64,000 nucleotides of DNA from Lachnospiraceae bacterium (GCA_910575835.1 CAJTGB010000020.1:1-64000), one strand, 5' to 3'. Counted from the first letter of the stretch, positions 28,521 to 36,735 are shown. The notes: a model not told the origin generated them from the letters alone. Program-made: numbers and translations.

Positions 28521-28813
28521 GGTTTGTCCAGAACTATGATAAGAAAGATGAGGCCGCATTCCTGGCCTTGGAAAAGAGATTTATAGAATTAGAAGAAAAA
28601 TCGGCGGATCTGAAAAGAGGCCGCAGATATGTGTCCGTCATGGGGCGGGAAGCGGTCAATACCATGATATGGGAAGCAGAGTATGATTCTATGGAGGAAG
28701 CGGTTAATGCTTTGAAGATAATACAGGAGAATCCAGAACATGATGCGCTGCTGGAAAAGCAGATTTGTTTTATGCGGGATTCTTATGTGGAGTTGTACCA
28801 GCAGATAGGGTAG
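28505..28813 (+). CDS. small dimeric alpha/beta-barrel-like protein
   Basis: A 102 aa protein that starts inside the kinase gene (16 nt overlap). The pattern of short strands and amphipathic helices (YKMRFVQNYDKKDEAAF at the start, MIWEAEYDSMEEAVNALK in the middle) resembles ferredoxin-like barrel proteins such as NIPSNAP, monooxygenase-like or rhamnose-mutarotase-like proteins. No catalytic residue can be assigned. It is the last structural gene before the regulator and may be an epimerase or mutarotase of the pathway. Confidence 0.6.
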   Translation: MVYKMRFVQNYDKKDEAAFLALEKRFIELEEKSADLKRGRRYVSVMGREAVNTMIWEAEYDSMEEAVNALKIIQENPEHDALLEKQICFMRDSYVELYQQIG

Positions 28814-28825
28814 ATCACATAATAA

Positions 28826-28854
28826 TTGCGGCGGTGAAATGAAAGTGATATAAT
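28826..28854 (+). promoter_or_regulatory. promoter of the ROK regulator gene
   Basis: TTGCGG (28826-28831), 17 bp, then a perfect TATAAT (28849-28854), 43 bp before the ATG. Confidence 0.65.
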
Positions 28855-28896
28855 AATTACAATAAATGCGGACTGCATATTCGTTGGGGAGGTCTT

Positions 28897-30072
28897 ATGA
28901 GTAAGGACAGTATACCCGAAGCAAAAGGCGGCACGCCTGAAGCATTGGGAGAATCAAATAAAATATTGATATTAAACTGCCTTAGGACAAGGGGAACGAT
29001 GTCAAGGGCGGACTTATGCCGGCACTTGGGCATGAGTTTTCCGGCGGTCTCGTCCAATGTAAAGAGCCTGATCGATATCGGATATGTGGTGGAGGTCGGT
29101 GAGGGGGACAATTCCCTGGGACGCAAATCCACGCTGCTGTCTTATTATGCGGAACGGGGATTTGTATTAGGAGTCGATCTTGGGAGGTTCCGCATCCGGG
29201 TGATGTTCGCGGACCTTCTCGGCCGGGAATTGTCAAGCCTTGAGAGGCCGACGAACACTGAAGACGGCGGGATAGGGATTGCCGACGAACTCAGAGAGAT
29301 GCTGTTAGATGTCGCAGCGGCCAGCGGAAAGGATAAATCCGCTATCTTAAGCATCTGTATCGGCGTTCCGGGAGTCCTTTCAGAAGACGGTGTTACTTTG
29401 GCCCCCTTTTTGCCGCCGATCGATCTGGCTCAGATCAGAACGAAGATCGGGGAAGAATTTACGGCGCCTGTCGTCATTGAGAACAGTATCAATCTGGGTG
29501 CGCTTGGGGAGATGTGGCATGGGGCAGGCAGAGAGCTTAAGAATTTTGCGCTGATCAACTACGGAGTCGGCGTCGGGGCTGCATTTATCATCAATGGTGA
29601 ATTATATCCGGGGGCGCACCGGGCTTCGGGAGAGATTGGATTCATGGTAGGGGATCCGTCGAAGCTTCGGACAGAATTTGACGAGGTCGGAGTGTTGGAG
29701 AATACGATATCCAGAGATAAGATCCAGAACTATATCATGCGGCCTGATTTCCAGGATGAGATCAATAAGCTGATTGAGAAATATAAGAAAAACGACGTCT
29801 ATGCGAAGCTTATTCTGGATGAGATATTTTTGTATGTAGGAATTTCGCTGATCAATATTTCAGCAGTATTGGATTTGGAAGCGGTTATCATATCCGGCGG
29901 ACTTGGGAACAGCATCGGCAGATTGTTTTCCGAGAAGTGGAGTGAGATGCTTGCAGTACACGTACCATATCCTCCCAGGCTGGTGTTTTCTGAGCTGGAG
30001 AATCAGGAGGGGGTTTTAGGCGCGATACATGTGGCGCTTGAAGCGGTTTATAGGGAACCGCTTAAGATATAA
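28897..30072 (+). CDS. ROK-family transcriptional regulator
   Basis: The 391 aa protein has an N-terminal winged helix (ILNCLRTRGTMSRADLCRHL, then SFPAVSSNVKSLIDIGYV) and a ROK sugar-binding/kinase-like domain (GVDLGRFRIRVMFADLLGRE, INYGVGVGAAFIINGELYPG). The zinc motif CxCGxxGCxE found in most ROK proteins is missing after SGEIGFM, so this is a regulator without evident kinase activity. It has its own promoter and a GGGGAGG ribosome binding site. It probably represses the nagA operon and is released by a phosphorylated amino sugar; the palindrome at 19109 is its likely site. Confidence 0.85.
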   Translation: MSKDSIPEAKGGTPEALGESNKILILNCLRTRGTMSRADLCRHLGMSFPAVSSNVKSLIDIGYVVEVGEGDNSLGRKSTLLSYYAERGFVLGVDLGRFRIRVMFADLLGRELSSLERPTNTEDGGIGIADELREMLLDVAAASGKDKSAILSICIGVPGVLSEDGVTLAPFLPPIDLAQIRTKIGEEFTAPVVIENSINLGALGEMWHGAGRELKNFALINYGVGVGAAFIINGELYPGAHRASGEIGFMVGDPSKLRTEFDEVGVLENTISRDKIQNYIMRPDFQDEINKLIEKYKKNDVYAKLILDEIFLYVGISLINISAVLDLEAVIISGGLGNSIGRLFSEKWSEMLAVHVPYPPRLVFSELENQEGVLGAIHVALEAVYREPLKI

Positions 30073-30109
30073 TGCAAATAACAGGTTTTCGAAAGCGGAA
30101 GGTGAGACT

Positions 30110-30820
30110 TTGAAGATAGCGATTGTCGACGATGAGAGGATCATCAGAGAACAGGTCAAGAACTTCATACACAGATATTTCACGGATTGCACGGTTTGGT
30201 CTTACGCCGCAGGAGAAGGCCTGCTTGCCGCTCATACGAAGTTCGATATCATTTTCCTGGATATCAAGATGGAGGGCGTAAGCGGGATCGATACGGCGAG
30301 GGAGCTTCGAAGGCAGCAGGAGGATACGGTACTGATCTTTGTTACAGGGATGAAAGAGTACGTGTTTGAAGCCTTCGATGTGTCGGCGTTTCACTATCTG
30401 CTGAAGCCGATAGATGAGGGGAAGCTTCGCGAAGTTCTCGGCCGGGCGGTCGGGGAAGCGAAGAAGAAGAAGGATGGGCGGCGCAGGCAGCTCTTCGTCC
30501 GAACGAAGGGGAGAAGCCTTACCATAGATCAGGGCGATATCTTATATATAGAGAGCAAGGCGAAGAAGGCGGAGATCCACACGGTAAAAGAGACGATAGA
30601 GATCTATGCCGCCATGAGCGGGCTGGAGGAACAATTGGATGAGCGCTTCTACAGGTGTCATCGGGGATATCTGGTCAACATGGCGTATATCGTGGAGTAC
30701 AGTGCGGACAGCATCAGTCTTGCCGGCGGCGGGACGGTCTATCTGACTAAGAAGAAGCATGGTGAATTCGTGAAGGCTTATATGTGGTTTTTACAGAACG
30801 GAGGAGTATCCTGTGTCTAA
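30110..30820 (+). CDS. LytTR-family response regulator
   Basis: The start chosen is TTG 30110, giving LKIAIVDDERIIREQVKNF, the true start of a receiver domain; no ATG fits. The receiver has the acidic pair at DDE and the phospho-acceptor Asp in FLDIKMEG. The C-terminal LytTR DNA-binding domain runs from about residue 125 (RTKGRSLTIDQGDILYIES) to FYRCHRGYLVNMAYI. The protein is 236 aa. It once overlapped the start of the GHKL kinase gene now found at 32797, and the AIPR insertion begins directly after its stop codon. AgrA-type regulators bind tandem repeats and control small regulons. Confidence 0.88.
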   Translation: MKIAIVDDERIIREQVKNFIHRYFTDCTVWSYAAGEGLLAAHTKFDIIFLDIKMEGVSGIDTARELRRQQEDTVLIFVTGMKEYVFEAFDVSAFHYLLKPIDEGKLREVLGRAVGEAKKKKDGRRRQLFVRTKGRSLTIDQGDILYIESKAKKAEIHTVKETIEIYAAMSGLEEQLDERFYRCHRGYLVNMAYIVEYSADSISLAGGGTVYLTKKKHGEFVKAYMWFLQNGGVSCV

Positions 30821-30821
30821 A
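30801..30821. repeat. 21-bp direct repeat, left copy
   Basis: Identical over 21 bases to 32785-32805; the bases on either side differ. It starts GAGGAGTATCC and ends GTGTCTAAA. It contains the last codons and the stop of the response regulator. Confidence 0.95.
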
Positions 30822-30829
30822 GGATACTC
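30804..30829. repeat. 9-bp perfect inverted repeat at the left junction of the AIPR insertion
   Basis: GAGTATCCT (30804-30812), 8-nt loop, AGGATACTC (30821-30829). The left arm lies in the direct repeat, the right arm almost wholly in the inserted DNA, ending at the AIPR stop codon. It could act as a transcript end for either strand but lacks a T run. Confidence 0.8.
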
Positions 30830-32521
30830 TCATTCCATATTTTCTTCCCACCACATTTCATTTTTCAGATATCGCTCCATGATATCAAATCGCCTAAATG
30901 CTGCCGCCATCGTTCGTCCATCTATCTCCGACAGATTTTCATTGTTAAAATAGTCTTTTAGGATATTCACCATTGCCTGTTCTGCCTTACTGTACATCAA
31001 TTCCTTGTTTTGTTCAAAGTAATTTTTTATTTCATTAAAATTAATATGAGTGATTTTTTGCAATGTAATACCTGACTTTTTTAATATTTGCTTACCGATC
31101 ATATATGACAAAAAATATTGACTATACAATCGGTGCTCCTTAATTCCATCCAGTTCACTCTCTTTCTTTCTATTATTATCACAATAACGAAATATCAGTA
31201 CAGCAACCACCATCTGAGCAGCATTCAGGTTATCAAAAATCAATGAATAATATTTATCAAAAAATTCATTACGTCTATATTTTGCCAAATGCGGACATTC
31301 CCGCCATACTGCGAAGACAGCCTCAGCCGCGACTGTCGATGGTATTACATTTATATTTAATGTATTATCTCTCTTTCGTTTATAGACGTATCCCAAATCA
31401 TGTGCGCCGATTTCCAAAATCCGTTGACATTCATCGTTTGATTTTAAATCTCTAAAGTCCACCGGATTCTGGCTATTTGTCGCATATATAATATCCTGAA
31501 TGATACCCGGATTTTCAGTGTCTTCCACTTCATAAAGACGTACTAACAGATATGTCTGTGAAAAATCCAGATTGGGATTTTCTTTTACAGTTTGATGTAT
31601 CGTTTTACATGTTTGTCCACCGTTTATGATTTGTAAGTCATCCGTTTTAACCATCCAATTCTGTTCTTGCAACGCATTAAAACTAAATTTTTTGCAAATC
31701 ATTGTCGCCCCATTATTGAAAAAGAAAAAATTCTGACGTTTATCTGTATCCAATAGAGTTTCTGTGATTCCATCATTCACTACATTTTTTCCTAAATAGC
31801 GACGGATATTTTTTTCCAGCAGACTATCCCCAAATTCTTCCATCAATTTGTATACTTCCATTACGGAAACACGTCCGAGAATTACTCTTTTATAATTAAA
31901 ATTTTCCTGAATAGCCTTTCCGCTCAAAGAAATTTGTGTATTAATAACTTGTTCCCTATTAATATAGCGCATAATATCAATATGGGAAAAATGCTCAAAT
32001 CGAACTTGGCTCTGACCTGCAAAAGCATTATTAATATGATTCCGACCCTCTTGATTCCAGGCCAGACCATTATTAAGCATCACGAATGTCACATATGGAA
32101 TTGCACCGTCTAATATAAAAGATCGAATCTCTTCTACTTTTTTTCTATTCTGTACATTTAATTCAATATGCGTAGAAGGATCAAACACACATTTTATGGT
32201 ATTCACAGCTTTTTCAACTGCATTAGCCGGAAAATTACTGTCTTTATCCAGTTTTCTTGAATACTTTGATTGGAACAATACTACATTTAATTGTGAATCC
32301 TGTGCTTCCACAATATAAGCTGCGTCAAATCCCCCATCGTTTCCCCCATCAGTCAAAAACTGTACTGCCTCCATCAGATCAATGTCTAAATAGGCAGCAA
32401 CTCCTAGCAGCAAAAATGCTTTGGAACGATTTCTCTCATTATCGTTATCCGTAAAAATTTCCTGATTATCTGCTAATATCTTATTTATTCTTTGGTCAAT
32501 GATTTGTTTTGCTATATCCAT
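30830..32521 (-). CDS. AIPR-family (abortive infection phage resistance) protein
   Basis: The protein matches the AIPR family: QNFFFFNNGATMICKKF, LQIINGGQTCKTIHQT, LLVRLYEVED, YATNSQNPVDFRDLKSND. The N-terminal part has a nuclease-like motif, GGNDGGFDAAYIV (D66) followed by VVLFQSK (Q84, K86), which fits a PD-(D/E)XK or Mrr-like site. The ATG at 32521 is favoured, with AGGTG upstream, giving 563 aa; a GTG at 32530 would add three residues. AIPR proteins act in phage exclusion and are often lone genes. It is transcribed against the surrounding two-component operon from its own promoter, so it is a self-contained cargo. Confidence 0.85.
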   Translation of the reverse strand: MDIAKQIIDQRINKILADNQEIFTDNDNERNRSKAFLLLGVAAYLDIDLMEAVQFLTDGGNDGGFDAAYIVEAQDSQLNVVLFQSKYSRKLDKDSNFPANAVEKAVNTIKCVFDPSTHIELNVQNRKKVEEIRSFILDGAIPYVTFVMLNNGLAWNQEGRNHINNAFAGQSQVRFEHFSHIDIMRYINREQVINTQISLSGKAIQENFNYKRVILGRVSVMEVYKLMEEFGDSLLEKNIRRYLGKNVVNDGITETLLDTDKRQNFFFFNNGATMICKKFSFNALQEQNWMVKTDDLQIINGGQTCKTIHQTVKENPNLDFSQTYLLVRLYEVEDTENPGIIQDIIYATNSQNPVDFRDLKSNDECQRILEIGAHDLGYVYKRKRDNTLNINVIPSTVAAEAVFAVWRECPHLAKYRRNEFFDKYYSLIFDNLNAAQMVVAVLIFRYCDNNRKKESELDGIKEHRLYSQYFLSYMIGKQILKKSGITLQKITHINFNEIKNYFEQNKELMYSKAEQAMVNILKDYFNNENLSEIDGRTMAAAFRRFDIMERYLKNEMWWEENME

Positions 32522-32584
32522 TATAGACACCTATCTTTAAGATTCATTACATGATCAAACATTTATATATAATACAACAAGAAT

Positions 32585-32613
32585 ATAATAGTGTATTTTC
32601 TTCAGTATTACAA
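32585..32613 (-). promoter_or_regulatory. promoter of the AIPR gene
   Basis: On the minus strand TTGTAA (32613-32608), 17 bp, TATTAT (32590-32585), about 64 bp before the start codon. Confidence 0.6.
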
Positions 32614-32784
32614 GAGTTTTTGTGTAGTCATTACTTCTTATCCCCGGCATTGATGTGAATTGTACTTTTTTGGTGTGAAAAGGCAGCGGCAGTATTTTAT
32701 TCCCAAAAACGGTCGTTTTATTCCATTTCATCAATACAAACGGATCACTCTGCCGATATTAACATAAGAAACTCTTTTGAAAGT

Positions 32785-32805
32785 GAGGAGTATCCTGTGT
32801 CTAAA
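32785..32805. repeat. 21-bp direct repeat, right copy
   Basis: Exact copy of 30801-30821. It contains the AGGAG ribosome binding site and the GTG start (32797) of the histidine kinase, so the kinase keeps its translation signals after the insertion. Confidence 0.95.
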
Positions 32806-34305
32806 CCGATGGAATTCTATTTTTCTTTTATGCAGTTTGTATTATTTCTGGTTCAGGGATATTATCTGCAGTATTTTTACGGAAGCTTCCTGGAGTGCAG
32901 AGTGAAGGGGCGGTGCGGCGGTCTCATTGCGGCGGTATCCTATACGCTGCTTCGGACTTTGCTTTATGTGATCTGGCCGGCAGAGTATGAGAGCCGTGCC
33001 GTGATCGGGAAGCAGGCGGTGTCGCTCTGTATTCTTGCGGTTCTGGCGCTCTTCTTATATCAGGCGCGCCATGCGGTCACATGCTTCCTTGCGGTCGCAT
33101 TCCAGGCTGTGATCGGCGTCAGCGTCTATCTGGCAGTCATATTGATGGACTGGCCGTCAGGCCTGTTACTCTCCCTGTGGAACTGGTGTCTGAAGACGGG
33201 AACGTTCACGAAGCTTGAGACCTTCCGGCTTCTGTCAGAAATCAGCGTGGCAGGGATGCATTTCCTTCAGATCATGATAGCGGTTCTGTTGATCCGGGGT
33301 TCTCTTAGGCGCATTGTGAGGGATTACCGGGAGAAGGATATTGATATGCCGAGAACGCAGCTTTTGTTCATCCTGATTCCGGCGTTGTCGGCATTGCTTC
33401 TGTGTACCTTGCTGCGGGTGACATTCGTAGTAGTAGAAGAGAATTCCCAGGAATTCCTATACCACAGATATCCGGTACTGATGGCTGTGCTTCCGGCGAT
33501 TCTTCTGCTGTCTCTGGCATCGGTCCTGTACGGGGTCAAGTCCATCCAGGATATCCTGAAGCTGAACAGAGAGAAGAACAGCCGGATCGTTCTGGAGAAA
33601 CAGGTGGAAGGTCTTAAGGAGCATATCGGAGAGATTGAACGGCTCCATTCCGGGATTCAGAGTATGAAGCATGATATGAGGAATACTCTGGCTGTCGTTC
33701 AGCAATTAGCTTCGGTGAGCGAGGGACAGGGGACAAAGGAGCTTAAAAGATATCTGTCCGAGATCGATCAGACTATGGATCAGATGGAGCCTGCATTCCG
33801 GACGGGGAATGCGGTTGTGGACGCCCTCCTTAATATGAAATATCACGAGATCGTCCGCAGCATACCGGAGATTGAACTGAATGCTGAGGGACTGCTCTTT
33901 CCGGAGGCGCTGCATATCCGAAGCTATGATATCGGTATGATTCTCGGAAATGCGCTGGACAATGCCATGGAAGCCTGCGTGAAGCTTAAGAAGAGAGATG
34001 CGTCGGCGAAAACATATATCCGGCTGGCAGCTTTGGTCAGAGGGCAGTTATTGCTTTTGAAGATTGAGAATAGCTTCGGCGGCAGCGTGAGGCGAAAGCC
34101 GCAGGCGGAGTTCCCGGAAAGTGATAAGGAAGGCAAGGGAATGCATGGGATCGGGATGATGAATATCAAGAGCGCGGCGGAGAAATACCAGGGGACGGTT
34201 GACTGGAAGGTGAAGGGCAGGACATTTATCCTGGCGGTAATGTTAAGGAATGATATGATAATGAAGGGAGAAGAGCAAGATGAAGGCAGTATTGAACACG
34301 ATTGA
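32797..34305 (+). CDS. GHKL-domain sensor histidine kinase
   Basis: The N-terminal half (to about residue 245) is hydrophobic with about six membrane segments. A coiled linker follows, then the H-box MKHDMRNTLAVVQQL with the likely phospho-accepting His. The GHKL ATPase domain has GMILGNALDNAMEAC as N-box and GIGMMNIKSAAEKY as G-box. The protein is 502 aa, as in AgrC-like sensors. GTG 32797 is the start with AGGAG 6 nt upstream. It would phosphorylate the LytTR regulator at 30110, from which it has been separated by the AIPR insertion; whether it is still transcribed is unclear, as no strong promoter was found directly upstream. Confidence 0.85.
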   Translation: MSKPMEFYFSFMQFVLFLVQGYYLQYFYGSFLECRVKGRCGGLIAAVSYTLLRTLLYVIWPAEYESRAVIGKQAVSLCILAVLALFLYQARHAVTCFLAVAFQAVIGVSVYLAVILMDWPSGLLLSLWNWCLKTGTFTKLETFRLLSEISVAGMHFLQIMIAVLLIRGSLRRIVRDYREKDIDMPRTQLLFILIPALSALLLCTLLRVTFVVVEENSQEFLYHRYPVLMAVLPAILLLSLASVLYGVKSIQDILKLNREKNSRIVLEKQVEGLKEHIGEIERLHSGIQSMKHDMRNTLAVVQQLASVSEGQGTKELKRYLSEIDQTMDQMEPAFRTGNAVVDALLNMKYHEIVRSIPEIELNAEGLLFPEALHIRSYDIGMILGNALDNAMEACVKLKKRDASAKTYIRLAALVRGQLLLLKIENSFGGSVRRKPQAEFPESDKEGKGMHGIGMMNIKSAAEKYQGTVDWKVKGRTFILAVMLRNDMIMKGEEQDEGSIEHD

Positions 34306-35098
34306 GGATCTAAGATCCGGGCATTTTAAGAATTCATACGGGGTGGAGGGGATGCTGGTTACCGGCAGATCGGACTATAAGAAGATCATCGATGTGTCCG
34401 ATGAGATGAAGGAGCATGTTCTTAAGAATGTGAAGCAGGCATATTATAAGTATAACGGGATGTCGGGGGACAATGCGGCGGAGGAGAGAGCCTATCAGGG
34501 AACCTTGAATGAATATTACAAGACGCTCGACAGGGAAGACCGTCTGTCTGCGTGCTGGACACTTGGGCAGTTGGGACTTAAGCTTTCGCAGGAGGTTTCC
34601 GATTCGATTATGGAGAAGGTGCCGGGATGGACTGCCGGGAAGCCGATACCGGAAGGACTGCTTGACGAGATCTTCGCAGGAGACCGTATTGCAGAGATCA
34701 TGGCAGAGAAGCCGGGGAACACGGAAGGGAATGCGAAGGATTCAGATCTCCTGAAGGAGAATCAGTTTGACGAATTGCAGATCGGCGCCGATCAGGCGCA
34801 GGGTGCGGAGGAAGAGAAGAAGCCCTCAGGCAAGGTTGGATTTAACCAGGGGAAGCGTGCAAGACAGCTTGCCTCCGCGAAGACGCCGGAGCAGGTGCAG
34901 ATGGTCATAAGCCTTCTGAAAAAGGATTTATCAGACTGTGAGAATGGTCTTGCCAACGATATGTGCGACGAGAATGAGGTCAAGAAGGTCAAGGCGATGC
35001 TCGCGAAGGCGCAGGAGCGCATGGGACAGGTCGCCCAGAATGCGGATGATGAGAAGCAGGAGGGGGACAATAGCTTTCTGATCAATATGCTGATGTAA
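34280..35098 (+). CDS. hypothetical protein in a two-component operon
   Basis: I do not recognise this 272 aa protein. It overlaps the kinase gene by 26 nt, so it is probably co-expressed. It is soluble, charged and mostly helical, with no signal peptide, Cys-rich motif or membrane segment. A conserved-looking middle part (LSACWTLGQLGLKLSQEVSD) is followed by an acidic linker and a C-terminal helical part (TPEQVQMVISLLKKDLSDCE). It is not a typical autoinducer peptide precursor or AgrB processing enzyme. Confidence 0.65.
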   Translation: MKAVLNTIEDLRSGHFKNSYGVEGMLVTGRSDYKKIIDVSDEMKEHVLKNVKQAYYKYNGMSGDNAAEERAYQGTLNEYYKTLDREDRLSACWTLGQLGLKLSQEVSDSIMEKVPGWTAGKPIPEGLLDEIFAGDRIAEIMAEKPGNTEGNAKDSDLLKENQFDELQIGADQAQGAEEEKKPSGKVGFNQGKRARQLASAKTPEQVQMVISLLKKDLSDCENGLANDMCDENEVKKVKAMLAKAQERMGQVAQNADDEKQEGDNSFLINMLM

Positions 35099-35141
35099 AG
35101 AGGCGATATAGATGCTTGGTATAGATAATTTTAATAAAATA

Positions 35142-35170
35142 TTGACATAATAGAAAAAAATTGTTACAAT
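35142..35170 (+). promoter_or_regulatory. promoter of the purine permease leader
   Basis: Perfect TTGACA (35142-35147), 17 bp, TACAAT (35165-35170). It precedes a terminator at 35200-35244, so transcripts meet that structure before the permease gene. Confidence 0.85.
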
Positions 35171-35199
35171 AAAAATATAACAAAATCGTATTCAGAATC

Positions 35200-35244
35200 A
35201 AGGAGTTTGTCGACCTTTCACAAAGGTCGCAGGCTCCTTTTTTG
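35200..35244 (+). terminator. leader terminator (possible attenuator) before the permease
   Basis: AAGGAG pairs with CTCCTT, and inside it CGACCTTT pairs with AAAGGTCG around a CAC loop; a run of six T follows. It lies about 25 nt after the expected transcription start and 150 nt before the permease ATG. From 35245 to 35397 no other gene or known riboswitch was seen. Confidence 0.75.
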
Positions 35245-35397
35245 TTACATGGAAGATGCATGCTTAATCCTTGCAATCTTGAGCCGGTACTGTTTGGAAA
35301 ATATAAGAAGAGGAGGGAGGAGACAACTGAACGATGTAAAAAGACAGGCGGTACGGCATGCAAGTAAAAAGGAGTAGAAATGAAAAGGAGATAAAAA

Positions 35398-36735
35398 ATG
35401 GATACGAAAGACAGAAAGAAAGAGCATGATCTGGTGTTTGACTTGAACGGAGGGATGCCGCGGATGGCACAGGCGCTTCCGTTGGCGTTTCAGCATATTG
35501 TTGCAATGGTTGTAGGATGTGTGACGCCGGCAATCATTATCGCGGGGGTGGCAGGGCTGAATCCTGCGGACAAGGTTATCATTGTTCAGGCCGCGCTGGT
35601 GATCTCTGCATTGGCTACACTTTTACAGGTATTCCCGATCCGGGTGAAGGGGATCGGCCTGCAGATCGGAGCCGGACTTCCGCTCATCGTCGGCGTTGGA
35701 TTCGCTTATGTCACCAGTATGTCGACGATCGTGGAAGGATATGGGATTGCAACGATCTTTGGGGCGGAGATCGTAGGCGGCCTGGTGGCTGTTCTGGTAG
35801 GTTTGTCGTACAATAAGATTAAAGTGCTGTTTCCTCCGCTTGTGATAGGAATCGTTATTTTATGCATCGGATTATCATTATACCCGATTGCGATCCGCTA
35901 TATGGCCGGAGGGCAGTCAAGTCCAAGTTATGGATCGTGGCAGAATTGGTTTGTGGCAATCGTAACATTGATTATTGTAGTGATCTGTAATAACTTTGGA
36001 AAAGGAATCGTGAAGCTTGCTTCTATTTTAATCGGTATTATTGCAGGATACATCATTGCATTTCCGTTTCACATGGTTGATTTCAGTTCGATCGGACAGG
36101 CGGGAATCGTCCAACTGCCAAAGCTGATGCATTTTGGGATTGAATTTGAATTCTCATCCTGCGTGGCGATCGGCATCTTGTTTGCGATCAATTCTCTGCA
36201 GGCAGTAGGGGATGTGTCGGCCACGACAATAGGCGGTATGGACAGAGACGCAACGAGCCAGGAGATTACGGGCAGTATTATAGGGTTCGGTATCAGCAAT
36301 ATAGCCGGAGCATTTCTGGGAGGACTTCCGAATGTAACATTCAGCCAGAACGTGGGAATTGTCAGTACGACAAAGGTGGTGAACAGATGGATCGCTGCTC
36401 TGGCGGCTATTATCTTAGGTGTTGCCGGTATAGTGCCGAAATTCGCGGCATTTTTGACCAGTATTCCGCAGTGTGTGCTGGGCGGAGCTACCCTTTCCGT
36501 ATTTGCGGCGATCACAGTGACAGGGATCCGTATGATCAGCAATGCGGGGCTTACGGCAAGAAATGCAGGAATCGTAGGTATAGCCGTGGCGCTTGGCTCC
36601 GGGCTGGTGCAGGCGTCAGATGCGTTAGGCGGCTCTCCGGCATGGGTTGCGACTATTTTTGCGAAGACACCGGTGGTGGTTGCGGCGCTTGCTGCGATCG
36701 TGCTGAATCTGGTCCTGCCAAAGGACAAAAAGTAA
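35398..36735 (+). CDS. NCS2-family purine (xanthine/uric acid type) permease
   Basis: A 445 aa membrane protein with about 12-14 hydrophobic segments. It has the NCS2 opening PLAFQHIVAMVVGCVTPAII, QIGAGLPLIVGVGFAYV in the middle and GGLPNVTFSQNVGIVSTTKV, the signature that distinguishes this nucleobase transporter family. It most likely brings in xanthine, uric acid or a related purine by proton symport. The molybdenum hydroxylase subunit downstream supports a purine substrate. AAAAGGAG lies 7-8 nt before the ATG. Confidence 0.88.
   Translation: MDTKDRKKEHDLVFDLNGGMPRMAQALPLAFQHIVAMVVGCVTPAIIIAGVAGLNPADKVIIVQAALVISALATLLQVFPIRVKGIGLQIGAGLPLIVGVGFAYVTSMSTIVEGYGIATIFGAEIVGGLVAVLVGLSYNKIKVLFPPLVIGIVILCIGLSLYPIAIRYMAGGQSSPSYGSWQNWFVAIVTLIIVVICNNFGKGIVKLASILIGIIAGYIIAFPFHMVDFSSIGQAGIVQLPKLMHFGIEFEFSSCVAIGILFAINSLQAVGDVSATTIGGMDRDATSQEITGSIIGFGISNIAGAFLGGLPNVTFSQNVGIVSTTKVVNRWIAALAAIILGVAGIVPKFAAFLTSIPQCVLGGATLSVFAAITVTGIRMISNAGLTARNAGIVGIAVALGSGLVQASDALGGSPAWVATIFAKTPVVVAALAAIVLNLVLPKDKK

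Larger units (their letters stand above)
30822..32805. mobile_element. insertion of an AIPR gene bounded by a 21-bp direct repeat
   Basis: About 1984 bp including one repeat copy. Removing it restores a regulator-kinase junction in which the regulator stop and the kinase GTG overlap by 8 nt, as expected for such operons. The inserted DNA is clearly more AT-rich than both neighbours and carries one gene with its own promoter on the opposite strand. No transposase or integrase is inside, so movement would need help from elsewhere. Between 32614 and 32784 nothing further was recognised. Confidence 0.75.

Noticed and set aside
30801-32805. CRISPR-like direct repeats
   Set aside because: There are only two copies of the 21-bp sequence, 1.96 kb apart around a gene.
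35171-35397. guanine/xanthine riboswitch before the permease
   Set aside because: The conserved purine-aptamer loops were not found; only a terminator hairpin is seen.
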